9,392 bases of DNA from Burkholderiales bacterium (GTDB lineage: Bacteria > Pseudomonadota > Gammaproteobacteria > Burkholderiales > SG8-39), in NCBI GenBank assembly GCA_029266935.1, contig JAQSVY010000031.1:1-9392 (forward strand). The letters run 5' to 3'. The notes beneath the pieces were generated by a model. It was not told the DNA's origin and made no database searches. It saw nothing but the letters and a program-made list of their open reading frames with translations. Of this stretch, positions 1 through 6,510 are shown piece after piece. Both the position numbers and the translations under genes were made by a program. The stretch's first letter is position 1. The number at the start of each line of letters is the position of its first letter.

Positions 1-864
1 GGCGGCGTGCCTGAAGCCCAGCTGCAGCGCTTCCTGTTCAAACACGGCGAACTGGTCTGGGTGCACGTAGCGCTCCACCGGCAGGTGGTGCGGCGAGGGC
101 TGCAGGTACTGGCCGATGGTAAGCATTTCGACGCCGTGCGCGCGCAGGTCACGCATCACCGCGAAGATCTCCTCGTCGGTCTCACCCAGGCCGACCATCA
201 GGCCGGACTTGGTCGGTACACCGGTATGTCGATCCTTAAAAGTCTTCAGCAATTTCAGCGAATGCGCGTAGTCCCCGCCGGGCCGGGCGTGCCTGTACAG
301 GCGCGGCACGGTCTCGAGGTTGTGGTTCATCACGTCCGGCGGCGCGGCGGCGAGGATGCCGAGGGCCCGGTCGAGGCGACCGCGGAAGTCGGGCACCAGG
401 ATCTCGATGGTCGTCGCCGGAGAGACCTTTCTTATTTCGGAAATACAACTGACAAAATGCTGCGCCCCTCCGTCCTTCAGGTCGTCGCGGTCGACGCTGG
501 TGACGACGACGTAGTTCAGCTTGAGAAGCGCGATGGTCTCGGCCAGGTGCGCGGGCTCCTGGGCGTCCGGTGCGAGCGGGCGGCCGTGCGCGACGTCGCA
601 GAAGGGGCAGCGGCGCGTACAGATGTCGCCGAGGACCATGAAGGTGGCCGTGCCCTTGCCGAAGCACTCGGCGATGTTCGGGCAGGAGGCCTCCTCGCAG
701 ACCGTGTGCAGCGTCTGGGCGCGTAGGAGGCGCTTTACCTCGTGGAAGCGCGAATCCGGGCCAGGCGCGCGCACGCGGATCCACGCCGGCTTAGCGAGCG
801 GCGCGCGCGGCACGATGCGGATCGTCTTCGCCTGGCCTTTGTGCTTTACGCCGGCTTCACGCAT
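1..864 (-). CDS. lipA: Lipoyl synthase LipA (3' end outside window)
   Basis: Radical-SAM enzyme that inserts two sulfurs into protein-bound octanoyl groups to make lipoyl cofactor in the cytoplasm. 288 codons are visible, all in frame to the left edge; roughly 25-35 C-terminal residues, including the RSSYHA-type end, should lie outside. The auxiliary-cluster motif [12 protein letters not shown] gives C56, C61 and C67, and the radical-SAM motif CTRRCPFC gives C82, C86 and C89. Later family blocks are visible: [13 protein letters not shown] (about 121-133), [12 protein letters not shown] (179-190), [11 protein letters not shown] (219-229) and [19 protein letters not shown] (249-267). The ATG at 864 overlaps the lipB stop by 8 bases, so the two are probably translationally coupled; no Shine-Dalgarno sequence is obvious. 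Codons 136-146 are unusually AT-rich and include ATA and AGA. Identity is effectively certain. Confidence 0.97.
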   Translation of the reverse strand, partial: MREAGVKHKGQAKTIRIVPRAPLAKPAWIRVRAPGPDSRFHEVKRLLRAQTLHTVCEEASCPNIAECFGKGTATFMVLGDICTRRCPFCDVAHGRPLAPDAQEPAHLAETIALLKLNYVVVTSVDRDDLKDGGAQHFVSCISEIRKVSPATTIEILVPDFRGRLDRALGILAAAPPDVMNHNLETVPRLYRHARPGGDYAHSLKLLKTFKDRHTGVPTKSGLMVGLGETDEEIFAVMRDLRAHGVEMLTIGQYLQPSPHHLPVERYVHPDQFAVFEQEALQLGFRHAA

Positions 865-1468
865 GGTCTAAGCGTTGGACAAGGATGCGCGCCAGCCGAT
901 CGCCCACCTGAAAGACGCTCTCTTTCATTCCGAGGTCCCTGAGCTGGGTCACGGCAAGCCCGGGGTAGCCGCAGGGATCGATGGCGGCAAAGGGCGCAAG
1001 GTCCATGTCGACGTTGAGCGCTAGGCCGTGGTAGGTGCGGCCGCGCTTGACGCGGATGCCGAGCGCGGCGAGCTTCGCGCCGCCGACGTAGACGCCCGGT
1101 GCCCCGGGGCGGCGCTCGGCGCGCGCGCCAACCAGGTCGATCACCGTCTGCTCGAGGAGCCACACGAAGCGCTTGACCGAGATGCGGCGGCGCGCAAGGT
1201 CGACGAGGGTATATAGGATCGCCTGTCCCGGACCGTGGTAGGTGATTTCGCCCCCCCGGTCGCTTGCCACTACCGGGATACCAACATCTTGTTTCAATGC
1301 GGTAGTAGCGCCCTGCCCGAGCGTGTACACCGGCGGATGCTCGAGGATCCAGATCTCGTCTGCGGTCGCCTCGGTCCTACGGGCGGTGAACTCGCGCATT
1401 GCCTGCAGCGTGTGCCCATAGGGCTGCTCCCCGAGACTCTTGACAGCGATGTCGTCGACGAGGATCAC
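857..1468 (-). CDS. lipB: Octanoyl-[ACP]:protein N-octanoyltransferase LipB
   Basis: Moves octanoate from acyl carrier protein to the lipoyl-domain lysine of target enzymes, giving LipA its substrate. With the GTG start at 1468 the protein is 203 residues, close to the family norm of about 210. The substrate-pocket motif [12 protein letters not shown] is at 71-82, the catalytic lysine K132 is in [10 protein letters not shown] (129-138), and the catalytic cysteine C166 is in [12 protein letters not shown] at 1498 would add ten residues (MRPSIGGHGA). I prefer GTG 1468 because it overlaps the upstream DUF493 stop by 4 bases (GTGA), the family normally starts near this point, and the AGGAG before TTG sits only 2 bases away. 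The downstream end overlaps lipA by 8 bases. The RGG codons contain a run of seven G on the coding strand (1251-1257), with the frame intact. Confidence 0.96.
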   Translation of the reverse strand: MILVDDIAVKSLGEQPYGHTLQAMREFTARRTEATADEIWILEHPPVYTLGQGATTALKQDVGIPVVASDRGGEITYHGPGQAILYTLVDLARRRISVKRFVWLLEQTVIDLVGARAERRPGAPGVYVGGAKLAALGIRVKRGRTYHGLALNVDMDLAPFAAIDPCGYPGLAVTQLRDLGMKESVFQVGDRLARILVQRLDHA

Positions 1469-1734
1469 AGCACCATGACCACCGATGGATGGTCGCAAAG
1501 CTCCTGGTAGAGCGCGTCGAGCTGCTCGCGCGAGGTGGCGCGCACAACGCAGGTGACGCTGAGGTAGCGGCCCTGGCGGCTTGGCCGCATCTCGACCGTC
1601 GCCGGGTCGAAGTCGGGCGCATGGCGCCGCACGATCTCGGTCACGGACTGGGCGAAGCCCGGCGCCTTGCGCCCCATCACCTTGATCGGAAAGTCGCAGG
1701 GGAAATCGAGCAGCGACTCGGCCAGGAGCGGCAT
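1465..1734 (-). CDS. DUF493 / UPF0250 family protein (YbeD-like)
   Basis: Small cytoplasmic protein of 89 residues, the usual size for the family that includes E. coli YbeD. The recognisable blocks are FPCDFPIKVMGR (11-22), IVRRHAPDF (34-42), GRYLSVT (55-61), ATSREQLDALYQEL (66-79) and the C-terminal HPSVVMVL. YbeD has an ACT-like ferredoxin fold, but no biochemical role is firmly established, so I assign none. The ATG at 1734 shares one base with the TAA stop of the transaminase gene (TAATG), and the end overlaps the chosen lipB start by 4 bases. This places it as an obligate member of a dat-DUF493-lipB-lipA transcript. Its position next to lipB suggests a link to lipoylation or a ligand-sensing role, but that is association only. 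Confidence 0.93.
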   Translation of the reverse strand: MPLLAESLLDFPCDFPIKVMGRKAPGFAQSVTEIVRRHAPDFDPATVEMRPSRQGRYLSVTCVVRATSREQLDALYQELCDHPSVVMVL

Positions 1735-2603
1735 TAAGCCGATACTGCCTCTCGCTTGCCGGCGCGCATGACCTTCCGCTTGAACTCCTGGTAGAGCCGG
1801 TACATGCGCCAGAACGAGGGGCCCGGGCGGCCGTCCCCGACCGGCATGCCGTCTAGCGAGACGATGGCGAGCACCTCCTTCGACGAGGAAGTGACCCAGA
1901 TCTCGTCCGCGGCGCGCACTTCGGCCTCGGCGACCTCGCGCAGCTCGAGCGGCATGCCGTTCGCGCGCGCCAACTCGACCACCACGTCGTAGGTGATACC
2001 GGGAAGGATGAAGCCCGACTTGGGCGGCGCGACGACGACGTCGCGCTGGACGATGAACACGTTGGAGGCCGAGGCTTCGGTGAGCTTGCCGTCGCGGAAG
2101 AGGATCGTCTCGGCGGCGCCGGTCTGCGCCGAGAGCTGGCGCAGCAGCACGTTGCCGAGGAGCGAGATCGACTTGATGTCGCAGCGCAGCCAGCGGAAAT
2201 CCTGCGCGCTCACCGCTGCCGCGCCCGCCTCGACCTGCGCCTGCGACGGGTTGACGAGCGGGTTCGCCATCATGAACACGGTTGGCTCGACGTCCTTAGG
2301 GAAAGCGTGGTCGCGCTTGGCCACCCCGCGCGTGACCTGGAAGTACACCCCCTGGTCCTCGTGGGGCTGCGAATCGACGAGTGCGTGAACGTGCGAGCGC
2401 CATTGCGCACGTGAATACGGATTGCGGATTGCCACGGCGGCGAGGCTGCGCTCGAGGCGCTCGAGATGCTCGTCGAGCCGGAAGGGCACGCGCGAATACA
2501 CCGGCACCAGCTCGTAGACGCCGTCGCCGAAGATGAAGCCGCGATCGAGCACGGAAACGCTTGCCTGCTCGATCGGCAGGAGCTTGCCGTTGAGGAACAC
2601 CAT
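1734..2603 (-). CDS. dat: D-amino acid (D-alanine) transaminase, PLP class IV
   Basis: Cytoplasmic pyridoxal-phosphate enzyme of 289 residues, matching the family length. It should interconvert D-alanine plus 2-oxoglutarate with pyruvate plus D-glutamate. Class IV features are DRGFIFGDGVYE (20-31), the Schiff-base lysine K144 in CDIKSISLLGN, E177 in LTEASASNVF, and LPGITYD (200-206) for cofactor phosphate. The substrate-carboxylate signature of D-amino acid transaminases, a tyrosine in GVYE (Y30) plus R97 and H99 in an R-x-H, favours this over branched-chain transaminase or aminodeoxychorismate lyase. The ATG at 2603 is chosen because GAGG lies 5 bases upstream (2609-2612). A GTG at 2618 would add five residues and overlap the upstream gene. 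It starts 2 bases after the carboxypeptidase stop, so released D-alanine could feed this enzyme. A mixed L/D specificity cannot be excluded. Confidence 0.9.
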   Translation of the reverse strand: MVFLNGKLLPIEQASVSVLDRGFIFGDGVYELVPVYSRVPFRLDEHLERLERSLAAVAIRNPYSRAQWRSHVHALVDSQPHEDQGVYFQVTRGVAKRDHAFPKDVEPTVFMMANPLVNPSQAQVEAGAAAVSAQDFRWLRCDIKSISLLGNVLLRQLSAQTGAAETILFRDGKLTEASASNVFIVQRDVVVAPPKSGFILPGITYDVVVELARANGMPLELREVAEAEVRAADEIWVTSSSKEVLAIVSLDGMPVGDGRPGPSFWRMYRLYQEFKRKVMRAGKREAVSA

Positions 2604-2605
2604 GC

Positions 2606-3727
2606 CTACCTCGCCCACAGCCGCAGTGTATCCCACGCGCGCCCGAGCAATCCCGCCTGGCCGACCTGCTCGAGGGCGACCAGGGGATACTCGCCGTAAG
2701 GCTTGCCCTCGAGGCTGACGCGTAGCGTGCCGACGCGCTGGCCGCTCGCGAGGGGCGCCACCAGCGGCTGCTGCGACACGAGCTCGGCCTTGAGCTTGTC
2801 GGCCTCGCCCTTGGGCACGGTGACGAAAAGGTCGCCCTTCACGCCGACCCTGACAGCGTCCGTCGTGCCTTTCCACACCTCGAGCGACTTCACCGCCTCG
2901 CCGGCGCCGTAGAGCTTCACGCTGTCGAAGAACTGGAAGCCCCAGTTGAGGAGCTTCTGCGATTCGCGCGCGCGCGCCGACTCCGAGGTGGAGCCGAGCA
3001 GCACCGAGAGCAGGCGCCGGCCGGCACGGCGCGATGACGCCACCAGGCAATAGCCAGCCGCCTCGGTATGCCCGGTCTTCACCCCGTCGACGCTCGGGTC
3101 GAGCCAGAGCAGCCGGTTGCGGTTGGGCTGCGAGATGTTGTTGTAGCGGTGCTCCTTCTGCGAGTAGTACTGCGCATACTCGGCCGGGAAATCGCGGATC
3201 AGCGCCGTCGTGAGGAGATAGAGGTCGTGCGCGGTCGTGTAGTGCTGCGGGTCGGGAAGGCCCGAGGCGTTCATGTAGCGCGTGCCCCTCATGCCCAGGC
3301 GCTCGGCCTCGCGGTTCATCACCCGTACGAAGGCCTCCTCGGCGCCCGCCACGACCTCGGCAAGCGCGATGCCGGCGTCGTTCCCCGACTGGACCACCAC
3401 GCCGCGGATCAGCTCTTCGACGGTGACCGGCCGGCGCGGCTCGATGAACATGCGCGAGCCCGGCGCCTTCCAGGCACGCTCCGACACGTTGACGCGGCTC
3501 TCGAGCGATAGCTTCCTGTCGCGCAGGGCCGCGAACACCAGGTAGGCGGTCATCAGCTTGGTGAGCGAGGCGGGCTCGAAGCGCTCGTTCGGCTTTTCGG
3601 CGGCGAGGATCTGCCCGCTCGAAAGGTCCGCGAGGAGCCAGGACTTGCCCAGCACGGCGGGCGGCTGCGGCGTTGCAGCGTGCGCCTGCGCGCAAAAGAG
3701 GAAGGCGAGGAGAAGAGCACGGACCAT
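2606..3727 (-). CDS. dacC: D-alanyl-D-alanine carboxypeptidase (PBP5/6 family)
   Basis: Periplasmic penicillin-binding protein that removes the terminal D-alanine from peptidoglycan pentapeptides. It is 373 residues long, normal for the family. A Sec signal peptide covers about 1-18 (VRALLLAFLFCAQAHA, cut near AHA-AT). The three active-site motifs are SLTK (S54 nucleophile, K57), SGN (114-116) and KTG (217-219). A C-terminal beta domain (about 275-350) follows, and the end, GLLGRAWDTLRLWAR, looks like the amphipathic membrane anchor. The ATG at 3727 is the only plausible start that gives a signal peptide at the N terminus. No Shine-Dalgarno sequence precedes it; the 37-base gap after rlpA is pyrimidine-rich and carries a TATAAT. 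It ends 2 bases before the transaminase gene. Whether it is dacA or dacC by strict orthology cannot be told from this window. Confidence 0.95.
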   Translation of the reverse strand: MVRALLLAFLFCAQAHAATPQPPAVLGKSWLLADLSSGQILAAEKPNERFEPASLTKLMTAYLVFAALRDRKLSLESRVNVSERAWKAPGSRMFIEPRRPVTVEELIRGVVVQSGNDAGIALAEVVAGAEEAFVRVMNREAERLGMRGTRYMNASGLPDPQHYTTAHDLYLLTTALIRDFPAEYAQYYSQKEHRYNNISQPNRNRLLWLDPSVDGVKTGHTEAAGYCLVASSRRAGRRLLSVLLGSTSESARARESQKLLNWGFQFFDSVKLYGAGEAVKSLEVWKGTTDAVRVGVKGDLFVTVPKGEADKLKAELVSQQPLVAPLASGQRVGTLRVSLEGKPYGEYPLVALEQVGQAGLLGRAWDTLRLWAR

Positions 3728-3771
3728 GTGGGAGCGAGGCGGGAAAGCTCGGAAAGGCGGCCGATTATAAG
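3728..3771 (-). promoter_or_regulatory. Candidate internal promoter before dacC
   Basis: The minus strand carries a perfect TATAAT (3769 down to 3764) that overlaps the rlpA stop codon (TTA TAA). A transcript starting about 7 bases downstream would have a leader of roughly 30 bases to the dacC ATG at 3727. The -35 region is poor: the best fit, around GTTCCG, has a 16-base spacer and weak similarity to TTGACA. The leader is mostly C and T with no Shine-Dalgarno sequence. The hexamer is what the sequence shows; promoter activity is inference. Confidence 0.33.
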
Positions 3772-4301
3772 CTGCGCTGCGCGCCCGGAACGATGGCTTC
3801 GACCTCGACCTGCGCGCTGCCGGCGGCGATGTAGCCGAGCTTGTAGGCGGCGACATAGGAGAGATCGATGACGCGCCCGGCGTGGAAGGGGCCGCGGTCG
3901 TTGATGCGCACCACCACGCTCCTGCCGTTGGCCAGGTTGGTGACGCGGGCATAGCTCGGAATCGGCAGCGTGGGGTGCGCCGCCGTCATGCTGTACATGT
4001 CGTAAGGCTCGCCGCTGGAGGTCTTCTGGCCGTGGAAGCGCTTGCCGTACCAGCTCGCCATGCCGCGCTGGCGGAACGGCTGCACGGCAGAAAGCGGGCG
4101 ATAGTCTTTCCCGAATACGCTGTAGGGACGATTCGCATAGCGATGCAGTGGCTCGATGCGCGGGTTCGCATCGGCGACCGCGTCGAGCCCTGCCGGCGGC
4201 CGCTCATGCGGGCCATCGTCCTTGTAGTAGCCGCCCTTCTTCGGCGCCGAGCCGCAGGCACCGAGCGCGAGCGCGAGGCCGACGATGAGCGACGCCCTCA
4301 T
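3765..4301 (-). CDS. rlpA: RlpA-family septal lipoprotein (short form, no SPOR domain)
   Basis: Outer-membrane lipoprotein of 178 residues related to the lytic transglycosylase RlpA, which in Pseudomonas cleaves glycan strands lacking stem peptides at division sites. A lipoprotein signal is clear: MRASLIVGLALALGAC, with the lipobox ending at C16. The double-psi beta-barrel domain spans about 80-172. Its blocks are ASWYGKRFHGQKTSSGE (82-98), AAHPTLP (107-113), ARVTNLANGRSVVVRINDRGPF (118-139) and RVIDLSYVAAYKLG (143-156). E98, H109 and D135 lie where the catalytic-type acidic and histidine residues are expected. The protein stops just after the barrel, so the C-terminal SPOR domain of long RlpA proteins is absent. 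The ATG at 4301 overlaps the pyrC' stop by 4 bases (ATGA). Family assignment is firm; enzymatic activity of this short form is not. Confidence 0.93.
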   Translation of the reverse strand: MRASLIVGLALALGACGSAPKKGGYYKDDGPHERPPAGLDAVADANPRIEPLHRYANRPYSVFGKDYRPLSAVQPFRQRGMASWYGKRFHGQKTSSGEPYDMYSMTAAHPTLPIPSYARVTNLANGRSVVVRINDRGPFHAGRVIDLSYVAAYKLGYIAAGSAQVEVEAIVPGAQRSL

Positions 4302-5557
4302 GCCTCGTACACGACGTTGCCTCCGACGATGGTCGCGCGCACGCGGCCGGCAAGCTCGTAGCCTGCGAAGGGCGTGTTCTTGCCCTGGCTCTTGAGCGCT
4401 TCCGGGGTGACGCGCAGGGAGGCGGCGGGATCGAAGATGGCGAGGTCGGCGGGCGCGCCGGGCGCAAGCCGCGCCGAAGCGGCGCCGAGGATGCGCGCCG
4501 GCTCCGAGGTGATGCGGGCGAGCGTGGCGGCCAGGGGCAGCTCGCGGGCCTGCCCCCACTTGAGCGCGAGCGGCAGCAGCAGCTCCAGGCCGGTCGCACC
4601 CGGCTCGGCCTCGGCGAACGGCAGGTGCTTGCCGTCCTCGTCGACCGGCGTGTGGTCGGAGCACAGGCAGTCGACCGCGCCCTCGGCGAGCCCGCGTGAG
4701 AGCGCGTCGCGATCGCGCTGGCTGCGCAGCGGCGGCTCGAGGCGGCAATTGGCGTCGAAATATCCGAGATCCATGTCGCACAGGTGCACGTGGTGGATGC
4801 CGACGTCGCAACTCACCGGCAGGCGCTCGGCCTTGGCGCGGCGCATGAGCTCGACAGCGCCGGCCGTGGAGAGCCGGCAGACGTGCACCCGCGCGCCGGT
4901 AGCGCGCACCAGCTCGAGGATGGTCGAGAGCGCGACCGTCTCCGCGAATCCCGGGATGCCCGGCAGTCCCAGGCGCGTCGCCACTTCGCCATCGTGCGCG
5001 ACGCCGCCGCGCGCAAGCCACGCATCCTCCGCACGCAGCCACACCGGGAAGCCGAAGGTCGCCGCGTATTGCAGCGCGCGCCACAGCACCTGGGTGTCAG
5101 CGAGCGGCACATTCGCCTGCGAGAATGCCATGCAGCCCGCCTCCGCGAGCTCGGCCATCTCGGTGAGCGCCTTGCCCTCGAGCTTCATCGTCAGCGCGCC
5201 GATGGGGTAAACGCGCGCGCGCTCGAGCGACAGCGCGCCCCGGCGCAGCATGTCGATCAGGCCCGGCTCGTCGAGCGGCGGATCGGTGTCCGGCGGGCAG
5301 GCAAGGCTCGTCACGCCGCCGGCGACTGCCGCATCCATCTCCGATTCGAGCGTCGCCTTGTACTCGTAGCCGGGCTCGCGCAGCCGCGCCGAGAGGTCGA
5401 TGAAGCCTGGCGAGACGACCAGGCCCTTCGCGTCGATGGTCCTTTCCGGGGACTTCAGCCTCTCGACGATCTTGCCTTCGTCGACGTACAGGTCGCCAGG
5501 GCCGTCCTTGCCCGTCGCCGGATCGACCAGCCTGCCGTTCTTGATGTGCAGGCGCAT
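4298..5557 (-). CDS. Dihydroorotase-like protein PyrC' (probably non-catalytic ATCase partner)
   Basis: A 419-residue protein of the type I dihydroorotase (amidohydrolase) family, full length. It keeps the fold blocks KNGRLVDPATG (6-16), VVSPGFIDL (47-55), RLREPG (58-63), HVCRLSTAGAVELM (225-238), EPPLRS (274-279) and CSDHTPV (299-305). The metal site is lost: HxH is replaced by S56-A-R58, the FSDDG aspartate region reads FSQAN (145-149), the His of the H-A-E-D block is R175, and the His of H-I-C-H is R228. Only D301 remains of the expected ligands. In Pseudomonas a similar inactive PyrC' is needed to assemble active aspartate carbamoyltransferase, and the genome carries a separate active pyrC. 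The gene starts 2 bases after pyrB ends, which fits a structural partner of PyrB. A separate functional dihydroorotase is therefore expected elsewhere. Confidence 0.93.
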   Translation of the reverse strand: MRLHIKNGRLVDPATGKDGPGDLYVDEGKIVERLKSPERTIDAKGLVVSPGFIDLSARLREPGYEYKATLESEMDAAVAGGVTSLACPPDTDPPLDEPGLIDMLRRGALSLERARVYPIGALTMKLEGKALTEMAELAEAGCMAFSQANVPLADTQVLWRALQYAATFGFPVWLRAEDAWLARGGVAHDGEVATRLGLPGIPGFAETVALSTILELVRATGARVHVCRLSTAGAVELMRRAKAERLPVSCDVGIHHVHLCDMDLGYFDANCRLEPPLRSQRDRDALSRGLAEGAVDCLCSDHTPVDEDGKHLPFAEAEPGATGLELLLPLALKWGQARELPLAATLARITSEPARILGAASARLAPGAPADLAIFDPAASLRVTPEALKSQGKNTPFAGYELAGRVRATIVGGNVVYEA

Positions 5558-5559
5558 GC

Positions 5560-6510
5560 TCAGTTCCCCGCGACGATGCTCATGACAGCCATGCGCACCG
5601 CGATACCGAAGGTGACCTGGGGCAGGATCACCGAGTGCGGCCCGTCGGCGACGGTGGAATCGATCTCGACGCCGCGGTTCATCGGCCCGGGGTGCATGAC
5701 GATCGCGTCGGGCCTAGCGAGGCGCAGCTTCTCCGCGCTGAGGCCGTAGCTCTTGAAGTACTCCTGCGCCGAAGGCAGCAGCGCACCGCCCATGCGCTCG
5801 TTCTGCAGGCGCAGCATCACCACCACGTCGCAGTCCTTGAGGCCCGCGCGCATGTCGTGGAACACGCGCACGCCGAGCGCCTCGACGCCGCTTGGCAACA
5901 GCGTCTGCGGGGCGATCACCCGCACCTCCGGCGCGCCGAGCGTGGTCAGGCCGTGGATCAGCGAGCGCGCGACGCGCGAATGCAGCACATCGCCGATCAC
6001 GGCGACGGTGAGCCGCGTGAAATCCTTCTTGTAGTGGCGGATGGTGAAGAGATCGAGCAGCCCCTGCGTCGGATGCGCGTGACGCCCGTCGCCGGCGTTG
6101 ATCACGTGCTCATGCGGCTTGACGTGGCGGGCGATGAGGAACGGCGCGCCCGAGGAGGCGTGACGCACGATGAAGATATCGGCCTGCATCGCCGAGAGGT
6201 TGGCCACCGTGTCGAGCAGCGATTCGCCCTTAGACTGCGAGGACACCGCGATGTTGAGGTTGATGACGTCGGCGGAGAGGCGCTTCGCGGCGATCTCGAA
6301 GGTGGTGCGGGTGCGCGTTGAGGGCTCGAAGAACAGGTTGAAGACGCTCTTGCCGCGCAGCAGCGGCACCTTCTTCACCTCGCGTTCGGTGACGCCGGCG
6401 AAGGATTCTGCGGTGTCGAGGATCTGCAGCACCACCTCGCGGGGTAGCCCCTCGATGGAAAGCAGGTGCTGCAGCTCCCCGTTCGCGTTCAGCTGCGGGC
6501 TATGCTGCAC
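5560..6510 (-). CDS. pyrB: Aspartate carbamoyltransferase catalytic subunit
   Basis: Cytoplasmic enzyme that condenses carbamoyl phosphate with aspartate, the first committed step of UMP synthesis. It has 316 residues, the usual length. The carbamoyl-phosphate loop [12 protein letters not shown] is at 61-72, the mobile loop SQSKGES at 91-97, HPTQ at 146-149 and the C-terminal HPGPMNRG at 273-280. The start is GTG at 6510, giving [17 protein letters not shown], which resembles the N-terminal stretch common in related proteins and overlaps the pyrR end by 11 bases. There is no pyrI regulatory subunit gene next to it; instead the following gene is the inactive dihydroorotase homologue, as in class A ATCases of Pseudomonas type. 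Confidence 0.97.
   Translation of the reverse strand: MQHSPQLNANGELQHLLSIEGLPREVVLQILDTAESFAGVTEREVKKVPLLRGKSVFNLFFEPSTRTRTTFEIAAKRLSADVINLNIAVSSQSKGESLLDTVANLSAMQADIFIVRHASSGAPFLIARHVKPHEHVINAGDGRHAHPTQGLLDLFTIRHYKKDFTRLTVAVIGDVLHSRVARSLIHGLTTLGAPEVRVIAPQTLLPSGVEALGVRVFHDMRAGLKDCDVVVMLRLQNERMGGALLPSAQEYFKSYGLSAEKLRLARPDAIVMHPGPMNRGVEIDSTVADGPHSVILPQVTFGIAVRMAVMSIVAGN

Noticed and set aside
2606..3695. Long open reading frame upstream of dat in the same frame, antiparallel in meaning to the carboxypeptidase codons
   Set aside because: It is an out-of-frame reading of the carboxypeptidase gene on the same strand, kept open by high GC; the translation is Arg/Ala/Gly-rich with no family motif, while the other frame carries SxxK, SxN and KTG.
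4302..5084. Open extension of the rlpA frame far upstream into pyrC'
   Set aside because: It reads out of frame through a clearly coding dihydroorotase-like gene, and the rlpA signal peptide with lipobox begins exactly at 4301.
4784..5749. Plus-strand open frame of 321 codons opposite pyrC' and pyrB
   Set aside because: Antisense to two firmly identified genes, composition is His/Arg/Ala-rich as expected for a GC-rich shadow frame, and it has no recognisable domain.
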